A DNA stretch of 64,000 nt from Noviherbaspirillum galbum (GTDB lineage Bacteria > Pseudomonadota > Gammaproteobacteria > Burkholderiales > Burkholderiaceae_D): contig NZ_JAAIVB010000073.1 of assembly GCF_010974945.1 (NCBI RefSeq), positions 62,001 through 126,000 of the forward strand, read 5' to 3'. Numbering within the stretch: position 1 is the first letter of the stretch; each line of letters starts with the position of its first letter. The notes under the pieces were generated by a model, which was not told where the DNA came from, did no database searches, and worked only from the letters and a program-made list of their open reading frames with translations. A program made the position numbers and the translations under genes. Below, piece by piece: positions 45,238 through 54,411 of the stretch.

Positions 45238-45495
45238 CTATTTAAGCGGGAGGGTTTCCACCCCCATGGCGCGCAGACAGGCGACCAGAAATGCCGCGCT
45301 GAACCGCTTGCGATTGACCTTGCGGTTGATCTGGTCGGGCGACTCGTCGATTCCCAGCTCCGCGAGCAGGCGCGAAAGCTGTTTGTAGCGAATACCGCGC
45401 CGCAGCATCTCGATTTCTATCAACTCTTTCGCGGTCTGCTCCCAAGCCTCGTAAGGCTGAACCGGCTGGCCACCATGGCGTGGCAGTCTCTCCAT
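45238..45495 (-). CDS. DUF6471 family protein
   Basis: An 85-residue protein from ATG 45495, behind GGGAGAG. The domain AWEQTAKELIEIEMLRRGI, YKQLSRLLAELGIDESPDQI, NRKVNRKRFSAAFLVACLRA is the DUF6471 form, helical and helix-turn-helix-like. A DNA-binding regulatory role is likely (inference). It is divergent from tnsA with a perfect 18-bp palindrome between them, which could be its operator. Its 3' end includes CCCTATTTAA-type sequence repeated at about 45131. Confidence 0.7.
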   Translation of the reverse strand: MERLPRHGGQPVQPYEAWEQTAKELIEIEMLRRGIRYKQLSRLLAELGIDESPDQINRKVNRKRFSAAFLVACLRAMGVETLPLK

Positions 45496-45559
45496 CACTC
45501 TCCCTCGGCCTTCAAGAGGCGTTTGCTCATTTCCTGCCAGTATTCTCTCACGGCTATTT

Positions 45560-45577
45560 TCAGTCGTATACGACTGA
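45560..45577. promoter_or_regulatory. Perfect 18-bp palindrome in the DUF6471-tnsA control region
   Basis: TCAGTCGTATACGACTGA is fully self-complementary. It lies 65 bases upstream of the DUF6471 start and 161 bases upstream of tnsA, and may bind a dimeric regulator that controls transposition. Confidence 0.6.
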
Positions 45578-45737
45578 TGTCCACCCGCCAGCATTACATG
45601 TTCTCAGGCAGTCATTTTTTTGAGGACCAATTGTTGGCAAAAAGTTTACCTATCACCCCGCCGCTCCGGCAGGGAGCCGTTGTGTTCTTGGCAACCGACC
45701 GAGCCACCCTCCAATTGCCGAGCCTCGGAGGTGCGCA

Positions 45738-46508
45738 ATGAGAAGCGCGCCATCCTATGGCGTGCGCAGCCGCCGGACTGCGGCGAACGCCGGCGTCCGG
45801 TTCACGGCCCGGACGTACGGCAAAGCCCGCATCGGCACCTATGCCGAAAAGGCCGGCGGCCACATCACCGTCGACTCCGACGCGGAACGCCTGGTGGCGC
45901 ACCTGCTGAGCGTCGACCCGCGCGTGCGCTCCTTCAAGCCACAACCGTTCACCGTCGACCTGGTCGGCGAACGGCTGCTGTTGACGCGCGAAGAAGTCTC
46001 CGAGGCACGCCGGATGCGGGGCGGCCGCGCCGGAGAGGTGGAATACACACCCGACTTCGCCACGGTTCAGCTCGATGGCCTGCAATGCGCGTACGAAGTC
46101 AAACTCGAGGGTTACGAGGGCGACGACCGCTACTGGGCGAAAATCGAGCGCGCCCGCGAAATCATGCTGGCGTACTGCTATCCGCTCTCCACGCTGGTCG
46201 TGCCGGCGGACGAACGGCACCCGGTCGTCGTCAATGCCCAACTGCTGAAGCCAGCGCTCGTGCGCGCCCAGGAATACCTGACGCCGGACATCATCGACCG
46301 GGTCCAGCGCTATTGTGAATCCGGCCCGGTGCTGCAACGCGACCTGTGTGCCGACCTCCAGATTCCGACGGGCCTGCTTCCGCCGCTGCTGGCCACCGGT
46401 GTGCTGCAAGCAGACGTGGCGCATCACCGCATCTGCGCCACGCTGGAACTGTCGGCCGCCTATGGCGACCTGGGCCACCTCTGCCTGATTGAGGAGCTGC
46501 GGTCATGA
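45738..46508 (+). CDS. tnsA: TnsA-like transposon endonuclease
   Basis: A 256-residue protein. The N-terminal PD-(D/E)xK nuclease has DSDAERLVAHLLSVDPRV (Glu), VEYTPDFATVQL (Asp) and CAYEVKLEGYEG (ExK). The C-terminal helical domain of about 90 residues would contact TnsC. TnsA cuts the 5' ends of the transposon so that it moves by cut-and-paste. It is the first gene of the operon and overlaps tnsB by 4 bases. All catalytic residues are present. Confidence 0.88.
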   Translation: MRSAPSYGVRSRRTAANAGVRFTARTYGKARIGTYAEKAGGHITVDSDAERLVAHLLSVDPRVRSFKPQPFTVDLVGERLLLTREEVSEARRMRGGRAGEVEYTPDFATVQLDGLQCAYEVKLEGYEGDDRYWAKIERAREIMLAYCYPLSTLVVPADERHPVVVNAQLLKPALVRAQEYLTPDIIDRVQRYCESGPVLQRDLCADLQIPTGLLPPLLATGVLQADVAHHRICATLELSAAYGDLGHLCLIEELRS

Positions 46509-48532
46509 TGTCCGACCTGCGCGTCGAAGACAAATTGGCGCCACCTGGCGAGCCGGACCGCTACTTCGAGGTGCTGGACGCTCGTATCCATGCCGGCACT
46601 ATCCAAATTTTCGATGCCGCAAAACGCGAGGCTCGTTTTGTCGATGAAGCCGCCATCCGGGCCGGAATTGCGGCCGGCAGTCTGATACTGCATCGCAAGG
46701 GAATGCCGCGCGTCGGCCTCGTCGCCCAGTACGACAACCCGGCACTGCACGCCAGGGACCGTTTTCTGCACGACGCCCTGCGGCGCATCGATGCCCTCCG
46801 GGCGCAACGGGGTCTGTCGTTTGACGCCGCGATACCCCTGGCCCGTGAGGCCTACGTGAGCGAGCACGCAGACGGATTGGTGGTCTGCGCGTTTCCATCT
46901 CGTCCGACCCTGTTCCGGGCTCACAAGAAGCAACTGCTCGGCTTGCCGGTGCTCAAAGGCGACAAAAACAAAGGCAACGCGACGCCCAGGTATGCGAGGG
47001 ACCTGATGGAATTCGCCGAGGGGGTCATCCAGGACCGGTACTTGGTCACGGAATCCAAGTGGACGGTCCTGGACCTGACGGGATATATCAACCGAGAAGC
47101 CCGCCGCCGCGGCCTGCATGTTGCCAAGCACGCTATCAGCCGCAAATTCGTCGTCGCCACGATTCATCGCCTGACCGTCGATGCCGAATACGACCGGATG
47201 GACCCGCTCAACCGGGTCGCCGGCAAGTCGTTCGCAACAAAGCGTATCCGGGCGGCATTTCCTTTCGCCCGCATCGAGCAGGATGCCCTGCATTTGCCAT
47301 TCGTGGTGCGCACCCCCCATGGCGTCGCCCGGACCGTCTATCTGGTGCTGGCGATTGATGTCTGCACCGGGTATCCGGTGGGATGGCATCTGGTCATTGG
47401 TTCGCCGCGCGAGATGGATTCGCTGCGGTGCATCGAAATGTATCTGACGCCAGCCAAGGCGGCCCGCTTCAAGGCGCTGGGCATCGCCCATGCACGGAAT
47501 CTCTATGGCACGCCTGCCCAGGTCATTTTTGATAATGGTCCGGAGACCAAGGGGGGCCGCATCGTTCGCCTGGAACTGCTAGGGATGGACGTCAAGCACT
47601 GCAAGGCGAAGGAAGCGCAAGGCAAGCCCTTCATCGAGCGCCTGAACCGGGCGCTCAAGGAGGCGTTGCAGCGCCTCCCGGGCTGCACGCGTTTCGAAGG
47701 TAAGGATGGCAAGCGTGACCCGGAGGCGCTGGGCGATGCGCTGATGACAGTCGACGCGCTCGAGAAGTGGATCGTCCGGTGGCTGTACGAGGACTGGGTC
47801 AACACGCCACTCGAGCGTCTGCGCTGGGACGAATTATTGGTCGATGCGGTCAAGGGCAAGACGCCGCTTGCGCGTCTGAATTACCTGACCGAAGAGAGGG
47901 GACATCCGATCACCATGCCACCACCGCGTCAGCAATGGATGGCCGCGCTCTTCGAGCACAAGCGGTGCACGCTGAGCGCCAAGACCGGCATCACGCTTGA
48001 GCATGGCTTCCGTTACAAGGGCGAAGCCATGTCCTATCTGCTGGCCAAGTACGGCGACCACGCCCAGCTCCATGTGGTCTACAACCCCGACGATTTCCGC
48101 CAGGCGTACGTGTACGAGGACGATGCCCTTCCGCTCGTCACGCTGACGCACGAACACGTCCGCCCGCAAACACCGGCCTGGACGTTTGCGGAAGCCAAAG
48201 CCCGTTTCGATGCGGGCATGGAGGACTGGACGGTCCCGGACGACAAGGTGCAATTCCTGCGCGACCTGGACGCTGCGGTGACTGGACATGGCAAGGCACG
48301 GAAACCGCGCGGCAAGCGCGCAGAAAACCAGGAAACCGTACGCCGGGCCAAAGACCACTCGGCCCTCCAGCGCAGCATCGACCGGCCGCTGTTGTCGACT
48401 GGGCCGTTTGGGCCTGCCCCTTCGACCAATCCCTCATTGCCCACGGAAGACCTTCAGCCGGTTGCCATCTCGTACGACGATGCGCCGCTGATGTCCATCG
48501 TAAACAGAACCACTGGAGAAAAACTGCTGTGA
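46505..48532 (+). CDS. tnsB: TnsB-like DDE transposase
   Basis: A 675-residue transposase of the Mu/TnsB/TniA type that binds the transposon ends and joins the 3' ends to target DNA. The catalytic rve core has YLVLAIDVCTGYPVGWHLV (Asp), PAQVIFDNGPETKGG (Asp) and QGKPFIERLNRALKEAL (Glu). The N-terminal 250 residues hold DNA-binding helical domains and the C-terminal 150 residues a Mu-type beta barrel and tail. No frameshift is visible. It overlaps tnsA and tnsC by 4 bases each. Confidence 0.92.
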   Translation: MMSDLRVEDKLAPPGEPDRYFEVLDARIHAGTIQIFDAAKREARFVDEAAIRAGIAAGSLILHRKGMPRVGLVAQYDNPALHARDRFLHDALRRIDALRAQRGLSFDAAIPLAREAYVSEHADGLVVCAFPSRPTLFRAHKKQLLGLPVLKGDKNKGNATPRYARDLMEFAEGVIQDRYLVTESKWTVLDLTGYINREARRRGLHVAKHAISRKFVVATIHRLTVDAEYDRMDPLNRVAGKSFATKRIRAAFPFARIEQDALHLPFVVRTPHGVARTVYLVLAIDVCTGYPVGWHLVIGSPREMDSLRCIEMYLTPAKAARFKALGIAHARNLYGTPAQVIFDNGPETKGGRIVRLELLGMDVKHCKAKEAQGKPFIERLNRALKEALQRLPGCTRFEGKDGKRDPEALGDALMTVDALEKWIVRWLYEDWVNTPLERLRWDELLVDAVKGKTPLARLNYLTEERGHPITMPPPRQQWMAALFEHKRCTLSAKTGITLEHGFRYKGEAMSYLLAKYGDHAQLHVVYNPDDFRQAYVYEDDALPLVTLTHEHVRPQTPAWTFAEAKARFDAGMEDWTVPDDKVQFLRDLDAAVTGHGKARKPRGKRAENQETVRRAKDHSALQRSIDRPLLSTGPFGPAPSTNPSLPTEDLQPVAISYDDAPLMSIVNRTTGEKLL

Positions 48533-49515
48533 CACCAGCCCAACAATTGCGCCGAGATATCGAGACCTGCGAACTGCCGCATCCCATGTTCGTGGAGCAC
48601 CTCGCTACGCTCAAACGGCGCATCGATGACGCCCTCGCTGGCTTTGCACCCAAAATCGTTCGCGTCCCCGGTCCGAGCGGCGTGGGCAAATCTTCGCTCA
48701 TTGCCACCCTGTCGCGCGACTACCCGGAAACCCGTATCGACGGACGGCGCCATGTGCCCGTACTGGTGGTGGCGGTGCCCCAATCTGCAACGGCCAAGCT
48801 GCTTCCCCAAAGTGTCCTGCGCGCGTTGGGCATCGGGGTCCCTGCCCGCCTGACGGCGGGAGCGCTGTTCGATTTCATGGTGACGCAGCTGCGCCTGGCC
48901 GGCACGCGGGTGATTATTTTTGACGAGATATCGCACCTCGTGGATGAAGGGTCGCGCGTGCCCCCGCGCGCCTCCAGCGACTGGCTCAAGGCTCTGGCCG
49001 ACACCCTCGACATGACGCTGATTCTGTTCGGTATTCCGCGCCTCGAACGCCTTTTTTCAGCGAATGAACAACTGCGTCGCCGGGCTTATCCTGCGCGCCA
49101 TTTTTTGCCGTATGACGCCAGCGATGCCAAGCAGATGGCGGCATACATTTCATGCGTCACCAATTATGCCCGCCTGTTCGCTGCGGCGGCCTATCCGATT
49201 GACGTGCGCCCCCGCGTGCTGACGCAGCAAAGCTATCTGCTCACCGGTGGCCTGATTGGGGTACTCGCCGACTTCATGCGTGAGTTGGCCAAGTTAATGG
49301 CGAACCAAGCACCGCGCGCCATCACCTACGCAGACTGCCAGAAGGCACTGGCAGACGTCAACCACGCCGGGTCACCGCACAGATTGGCCTTCCGGGATTC
49401 GGGCATCGAAGACGTGGACGTCGAGCCGGCAGCCCTCAAGCAGGCCTACGTCCATGTTTTGACCAGCAACCTGGCGTCCGTCCCGGTCCGTAAAAAATCA
49501 GGAGATAAACAATGA
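48529..49515 (+). CDS. tnsC: TnsC-like AAA+ ATPase
   Basis: A 328-residue ATPase with Walker A VPGPSGVGKSSLIATL (about residues 45-60), Walker B VIIFDEISHLVDEG and the sensor region LILFGIPRLERLF. TnsC/TniB proteins form filaments on target DNA and pass the signal from the target selector (TniQ/TnsD) to TnsA and TnsB. The start is GTG 48529. It overlaps both neighbours by 4 bases. Confidence 0.9.
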   Translation: MTPAQQLRRDIETCELPHPMFVEHLATLKRRIDDALAGFAPKIVRVPGPSGVGKSSLIATLSRDYPETRIDGRRHVPVLVVAVPQSATAKLLPQSVLRALGIGVPARLTAGALFDFMVTQLRLAGTRVIIFDEISHLVDEGSRVPPRASSDWLKALADTLDMTLILFGIPRLERLFSANEQLRRRAYPARHFLPYDASDAKQMAAYISCVTNYARLFAAAAYPIDVRPRVLTQQSYLLTGGLIGVLADFMRELAKLMANQAPRAITYADCQKALADVNHAGSPHRLAFRDSGIEDVDVEPAALKQAYVHVLTSNLASVPVRKKSGDKQ

Positions 49516-51356
49516 GCCTCATGCGGACCTCTGCGCCTCGGGACGATGAGTCCGGCATGGGGTACTACCGTCGACTTTCCGGCGACAATGCGCTGTTCAG
49601 CTGGCGTGACCTGACGGATACGGCGGGTGTCGAACGGAGTCGCCGCGCCTTGCTGATGCGCACGGACGAGGTAGCCCGGAATCTGGGTCTGGAGCCGGCA
49701 TGGACCGAATCCGCCAGGCAGAAAGAAGACCTCTGCCGCGACTGGGGCCGACTGCATCGTGCGCAATCGGATGCAGTGTGTCCAGCGTGCCTGGCGGAAT
49801 CGGCGTACCTGCGACACCCGTGGGAACACGCATATGTCACCGCATGTCCGCAGCACCGCCTGCGCCTGGTCGACCAGTGCAACGCCTGTGGCAAACACCT
49901 GTCGCCGGAGCGACTCTATATCGGATTGTGCGCGTGTGGCCATGACTTGGGCAGCCTGCCGCGGGTGCCGGCGACCCAGGCACAGCAGTGGCTGTCGACG
50001 CTCATGGCGAGCCATGGCCGGCAGTCGGGCAGCACGAAGCCGGTGCTGCATGACGTCGACACCAACGTGCTGGTGAAGGTCATTCGGACGCTCTGCCTGC
50101 ATGCAGGCCCGAAGCCGCCCGGGTTGTCGCGTGGCGCAGCCGTGCCAAAATCGGTCGCGGAAGCGGTCGAATTCCTCGCACCGCTCGAAGCCTTATTGAC
50201 TGATTGGCCAATGGGCTTTCGGGCGCATGTTGCGCAACGCATTGCCGCCGGCCGCAAGGATGCGCGCACGCTGAACACATTGCTGGGCGATTGGTATATC
50301 AGCCTGCGCAAGCTGTGCCAGGGCACGACGCTCGAGCCGCTCCTGCACATCATCCTCGACGTCGCCGCCGAAAAAACCGATTGCGTACTGGGCTTGGATT
50401 CGGCCAAGGCCATGGCCGAGGAGGCGACCGGATACCTGCGGGCGCCGGATGCCGCCAAAGCCATCGGTGTCAGCGTTTCCCGTCTGCATGACGCGATTCA
50501 GGCGGGCGAATGCGCGCACCGCACGCGGCGTACGGGCACGCGTGGGCAGGTGTATGAAATTCCCTGCGCCGAGGTCGAGCGCATCCAGCAGCAACGTGCC
50601 GGGTGGATTTCCGACAGCACGGCCTGCGAGCTGGCCAGTGTTCCCCCCGTCGTGCTCGAACGCATGAAAGCGGCCGGTGTCATCCGGTCCGACATCCGCT
50701 GGCGCGAAGACCTCCTGAAAGGCGGCCCGGTCGAACGCCCATCCCTGCTGGATTTATATGCGCGTGTGGACCGGTGGGCCGCACCCACTGCGGTGGCCGA
50801 TGATGCAACCCTCACCTGGGCGGAACTGACCAGCCGGCGCATGGGGGAGAAGCAGGCCATCGAGTCGCTGATGCAGGCCGTTGCAAATGGCGACGTGAAA
50901 GCCGTCGCCCATGCGCGAACGCTGGGCGAACTGTCTTTCCTGAGGGCGGACGTGTCACGGTATTTCGGCACGCCCCTGCTCGAGGCGGGTATGTCGATTC
51001 AGCAGCTGGCCAAAGCGACCGGCTGGAAATGGGAGTCCATCGCGCACTGGGTGGACGAAGGGTTGCTGGCGTCCGAGTCGATTCAACGCCGCGGCCAGCA
51101 CTGCCGCGTCGTGTTGCCGCATCAGCTGTTGGCATTCCGACAAACCTACGTGCCTCTTGCCGACTTGGCGCGTGGCATGGGTACCAAATCGTCTGCCCTA
51201 TCGAAGCTGTTGTCTGGCATTGAGCTGGTCGGTGCTCGGCATCTCCGAGACGGAGCCATTCGCGGCGGGCTGATTCGCATGGCAGAGCTGGGGCGCCTGG
51301 CAGTTCTCGGAGCAAGGGCAGGGCAAGACCTGTTTGTTCCATTAGCGCAGGAGTGA
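49512..51356 (+). CDS. tniQ: TniQ/TnsD-like target-selection protein
   Basis: A 614-residue protein. The TniQ domain holds a zinc-ribbon array: VCPACLAESAYLRHPW, VTACPQHRLRLVDQCNACGK and LCACGHDLG. The remaining 450 residues carry several helix-turn-helix-like segments (YLRAPDAAKAIGVSVSRLHD; SIQQLAKATGWKWESIAHWV) that could read a specific target. This length is closer to TnsD than to short TniQ, so it may recognise a fixed attachment site. It ends the tns operon. Confidence 0.87.
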   Translation: MSLMRTSAPRDDESGMGYYRRLSGDNALFSWRDLTDTAGVERSRRALLMRTDEVARNLGLEPAWTESARQKEDLCRDWGRLHRAQSDAVCPACLAESAYLRHPWEHAYVTACPQHRLRLVDQCNACGKHLSPERLYIGLCACGHDLGSLPRVPATQAQQWLSTLMASHGRQSGSTKPVLHDVDTNVLVKVIRTLCLHAGPKPPGLSRGAAVPKSVAEAVEFLAPLEALLTDWPMGFRAHVAQRIAAGRKDARTLNTLLGDWYISLRKLCQGTTLEPLLHIILDVAAEKTDCVLGLDSAKAMAEEATGYLRAPDAAKAIGVSVSRLHDAIQAGECAHRTRRTGTRGQVYEIPCAEVERIQQQRAGWISDSTACELASVPPVVLERMKAAGVIRSDIRWREDLLKGGPVERPSLLDLYARVDRWAAPTAVADDATLTWAELTSRRMGEKQAIESLMQAVANGDVKAVAHARTLGELSFLRADVSRYFGTPLLEAGMSIQQLAKATGWKWESIAHWVDEGLLASESIQRRGQHCRVVLPHQLLAFRQTYVPLADLARGMGTKSSALSKLLSGIELVGARHLRDGAIRGGLIRMAELGRLAVLGARAGQDLFVPLAQE

Positions 51357-51518
51357 TGATGGTTACCCAGCTCTTCCGGTATCGCGCGGTGCCATTACTT
51401 TTGAAACTTCTCAAGTGTCGTGAAACCGCTGCTACGGGTAAAGAGAGGACGATAGTCATTTGGGCACTGCGCGGTAGCAAGCAACACTTTACAAAACCAG
51501 GCTTTTGAGAGACATGAA

Positions 51519-52022
51519 ATGGCACAACGCTTGCAAGACATTCTCCATAAACTTTACAGGCCGCCGACTGACAGGACGCGCCAAGTTTTTGCATTGTCGC
51601 GGCCTGATGCGGAAAAGCTGCCGCTATTGCCATCGATTGCCGTCATCTCAATCACTGCACCGGAGCGCCCACCAGCTGCCATTGGCGACTTCGCTCACGT
51701 GCTGCGCCTGAGCTTTGCCGACGTCGATTTCCTCAATCCGGACCTATCCGAGCGCGCTCGGGGAAAGCTGGCTCACGCCTTCACCGAAGAGCAGGCAGAA
51801 GCCATTCGCTCCTTCGTCGAAGCACTGCCCGATGAGATATGCTCATTAGTTATCCACTGTGAAGGAGGCTATTCGCGCTCATGCGCCGTCGCCGTCGCTC
51901 TCCATCAGCTCTATGGTTACCAGGTGGAGCTCGCGCACCTCACGGAGGCTAACCGTTCAATCGTGCGCGTGCTGATGGGAGATTTTCGTAGCCACCGCAA
52001 GCGGAAGAAAACCACTCGCTAA
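51519..52022 (+). CDS. Tyrosine-phosphatase-like protein
   Basis: A 167-residue protein with the phosphatase P-loop VIHCEGGYSRSCAVAVALH, which matches HCx5R(S/T) of the PTP/DSP superfamily (Cys about residue 112). An Asp-rich segment upstream (FADVDFLNPDLSER) may carry the general acid. The C-terminus is basic. It lies 160 bases after tniQ in the same direction and is probably cargo of the Tn7-like element. The substrate is unknown. Confidence 0.75.
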   Translation: MAQRLQDILHKLYRPPTDRTRQVFALSRPDAEKLPLLPSIAVISITAPERPPAAIGDFAHVLRLSFADVDFLNPDLSERARGKLAHAFTEEQAEAIRSFVEALPDEICSLVIHCEGGYSRSCAVAVALHQLYGYQVELAHLTEANRSIVRVLMGDFRSHRKRKKTTR

Positions 52023-53214
52023 CATGCATCCATGCATCTGGCCTTGTCGTTGGGTACTCGAATGCGACTACATCCCAATACCCACCCGGTACCTCTATTG
52101 GCGCTTCTGAACACATCCTCCCAACTGAGAAATGGATTCGCCATTCTCATGCTTACCCAAATGGCTCAGCCTAAAAGCAGGTGAACACCTTCACAGCCTT
52201 GCTACGGGTGGTGAGGCTGAGCCCAGCCCTCCCTGGCAGATTTGCCCGGATGCGCCTTCACTCAGCCGTCACCCCCACTGCTACGGTATGGAGCCGGCCT
52301 CGCCCGGCAGACTTTCGTTCCACGCCTCTGCCTTCGCCAGCGCGCCGATTTCTCAGAACTTCCCCCCAGAATCGGTTTCCCCGGCGTGCTGGTGGTCGGC
52401 ACCTCGTCCACGCCGGCGGCAATTACCACATCACCGAAGCCCACCAATGGGATGGGGCGGTTCTTCGACCCGGCGGCATGGCGCGCGGCGGGTGGCATGC
52501 AGGTTCTTGCATCACAGTATATGTGTCGCTGGAGGGCATGCCACGCGAATCGAAGAAGCTTGAAAAATTTTGCGCTCGAGATGGGCTGATTCGAATAGGC
52601 AGCGAGCCGTCAGAAGACGGGAAACCCATCCCTAATCCAGGGTGTCTGATTTATGCTTGATTGCATCAGGAAATTTGGAAAAATGTCTGAAAAATGCATG
52701 GCTCCCCGAGTCTTGTCTGAATTTTGTTTGATTCGCCAAAAGTGCTAACTTTGCGGCAGATACAACAACCGGCTCGCGCCGATAAACTGCGAGCAACAGT
52801 ATTTCGAGAGACTCGTCAGTGTCTAGGACACAGGGAGCGATTCACTCATGACCTGTCTTGGCACCACGAGAGAGGAAACGCCGAGGAGTGGCGGCGGCCG
52901 TACGGCCCCTTCGCTGGCGCCGGCCAAGGGTACTGGCAGTGGTGAATCCAACCAAAAAACTTCGAGGGGTGGTATTACCCACCACCGCAATGTGCGCGCT
53001 CATCAAAAGACGAGTAGAGGGGCCGATGACATGATTGACAAGGGTAAGAGGCGGGAACATAATTGACCGAAGAGTAGAATTCATGTTCAATAGGTAAAAC
53101 GATCTTCCAATAAGTCGAAAATTGGTGAGAAAAGTGCTCCGGAAAGCCCGGCAGCATATGGCACGCATTGATCACTACAACAAGGCGCCGCAAGGCTCCA
53201 TTCAAGGAGATATG
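52023..53214. other. Long stretch without a supported gene; possible transposon end
   Basis: About 1.2 kb. A GC-rich frame at 52181-52660 is open but has no start signal or family. TGTCTGAA occurs twice (52684-52691 and 52718-52725), which could be part of a transposon right end with repeated transposase sites. GTGTCTAGGACAC (52819-52831) is a small palindrome. The acyl-CoA dehydrogenase promoter must lie in the last 200 bases. Confidence 0.4.
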
Positions 53215-54360
53215 ATGTCCGATACTTCCGCAGTCTTCCTGAGCGAACAGGAAGTCATGATCCGCGATTCCGCCAGAAAGGTGGCCAACGAAGTCGTCGC
53301 AACGACCGCGGCGGCGCGCGATCAGTCGCAAGCTTGGCCACATGACGAGCTGAAATCTGTGGGTGAACTCGGCTTTATGGGTATGTTGGTGCCAGACGAG
53401 TATGGCGGGTCGGGCGCAAGCTTTGTCGAATACTGTCTGGCCATTGAAGAGTTCGCGGCGGCGGATGCTGGATTTGCGACTATCGTTCATGTCCACAACA
53501 GTCTGGGTCTGACGCTGATGTGGTCGGCTAGCGAAGAACAGAAGCGTAAATACTTGCCAAAGCTTGCCAGCGGTGAGCACATTGGCGCCTTCTTGCTTAC
53601 CGAGCCTCACGCCGGATCCGACACCGCGGCATTTCGCACCTCCGCGCGACGAGATGGCACTGAATACGTCCTGAACGGCAGCAAGCAATTCATTTCGAAC
53701 GGCAGCGAGGCAGGCTTGGCGATCGTGCTTGCGGTCACCGATCCAACCGCCGGCAAGCGCGGAAAAAGCTTGTTCCTAGTCGACCCGAAGCAGCCCGGAT
53801 ACGAGGTCGCACGTGTCGAAAGTAAATATGGTCAACACACCGCACATCTCGCGCAGATCGAATTGAAGGATTGTCGCGTCCCAGCCGGAAATCTCATTGG
53901 TGCCGAAGGCGCAGGCTATCAGCAAACGATGGCATTACTGTCGCACGGCCGTGTCGCCATTGCGGCGCAGGCCGTTGGGGTCGCTCGTGCCGCCCTGGAG
54001 GCGGCCTTGCGGTACGCCAAGGACCGGGAAGCGTATGGCGCCCCGATCATCAACTTGCAAGCGGTCAGCTTCGACTTGGCAGACATGGCGATGCATGTAG
54101 AGATTGCCCATCAGTATGTGTTGCATGCCGCACGCTTGGTCGATGCGAACGTTCCATGCGCGAAGGAAGCGTCGATGGCGAAGCTGTTCGCTAGCGAGAT
54201 GGCGGAGAAGGTGTGCTCTACCGCGCTACAACTCCATGGTGGGTACGGCTACCTCAAAGATTTCCCGGTCGAACGCTATTGCCGTGATGTCCGTGTCTGC
54301 AAGATCTATGAAGGCACGAGCCATATTCAGAAGCTCATCATTGCGCGTAGTCTGGCCTAG
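53215..54360 (+). CDS. Acyl-CoA dehydrogenase
   Basis: A 381-residue FAD enzyme from ATG 53215 with AAGGAG 5 bases upstream. It oxidises an acyl-CoA to the 2-enoyl-CoA and passes electrons to ETF. FLLTEPHAGSDTAAFRTSA (FAD and substrate contact), LQLHGGYGYLKDFPVERYCRD and the catalytic Glu in CKIYEGTSHIQKL are all present. It is the first gene of the catabolic cluster, followed 51 bases later by a metallo-hydrolase. Substrate chain type cannot be told from sequence alone. Confidence 0.94.
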   Translation: MSDTSAVFLSEQEVMIRDSARKVANEVVATTAAARDQSQAWPHDELKSVGELGFMGMLVPDEYGGSGASFVEYCLAIEEFAAADAGFATIVHVHNSLGLTLMWSASEEQKRKYLPKLASGEHIGAFLLTEPHAGSDTAAFRTSARRDGTEYVLNGSKQFISNGSEAGLAIVLAVTDPTAGKRGKSLFLVDPKQPGYEVARVESKYGQHTAHLAQIELKDCRVPAGNLIGAEGAGYQQTMALLSHGRVAIAAQAVGVARAALEAALRYAKDREAYGAPIINLQAVSFDLADMAMHVEIAHQYVLHAARLVDANVPCAKEASMAKLFASEMAEKVCSTALQLHGGYGYLKDFPVERYCRDVRVCKIYEGTSHIQKLIIARSLA

Positions 54361-54411
54361 GAATAACGCCGGGCGGATGTAATAAGGCCGGCGTATCGTG
54401 AGGAGTCCGCC

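Larger units (their letters stand above)
45738..51356 (+). mobile_element. Tn7-like transposition module (tnsA-tnsB-tnsC-tniQ)
   Basis: Four genes with 4-base overlaps encode a TnsA-like endonuclease, a TnsB-like DDE transposase, a TnsC-like AAA+ ATPase and a TniQ/TnsD-like target selector. This is the core of a Tn7-like element. The ends are not resolved. Short TTGGCAA/TTGCCAA-type motifs at 45636-45720 may be TnsB sites. No Cascade or Cas12k genes and no CRISPR array are present, so it is not a CRISPR-guided type within this window. Confidence 0.85.

Noticed and set aside
44000..52100. A CRISPR-associated transposon (CAST)
   Set aside because: The Tn7-like genes raised this option, but no cas genes and no repeat-spacer array are visible in the window.
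52181..52660. A 159-codon frame after the phosphatase gene
   Set aside because: Arg/Pro-rich product in several overlapping frames, no start signal, no family; kept only as part of the intergenic description.
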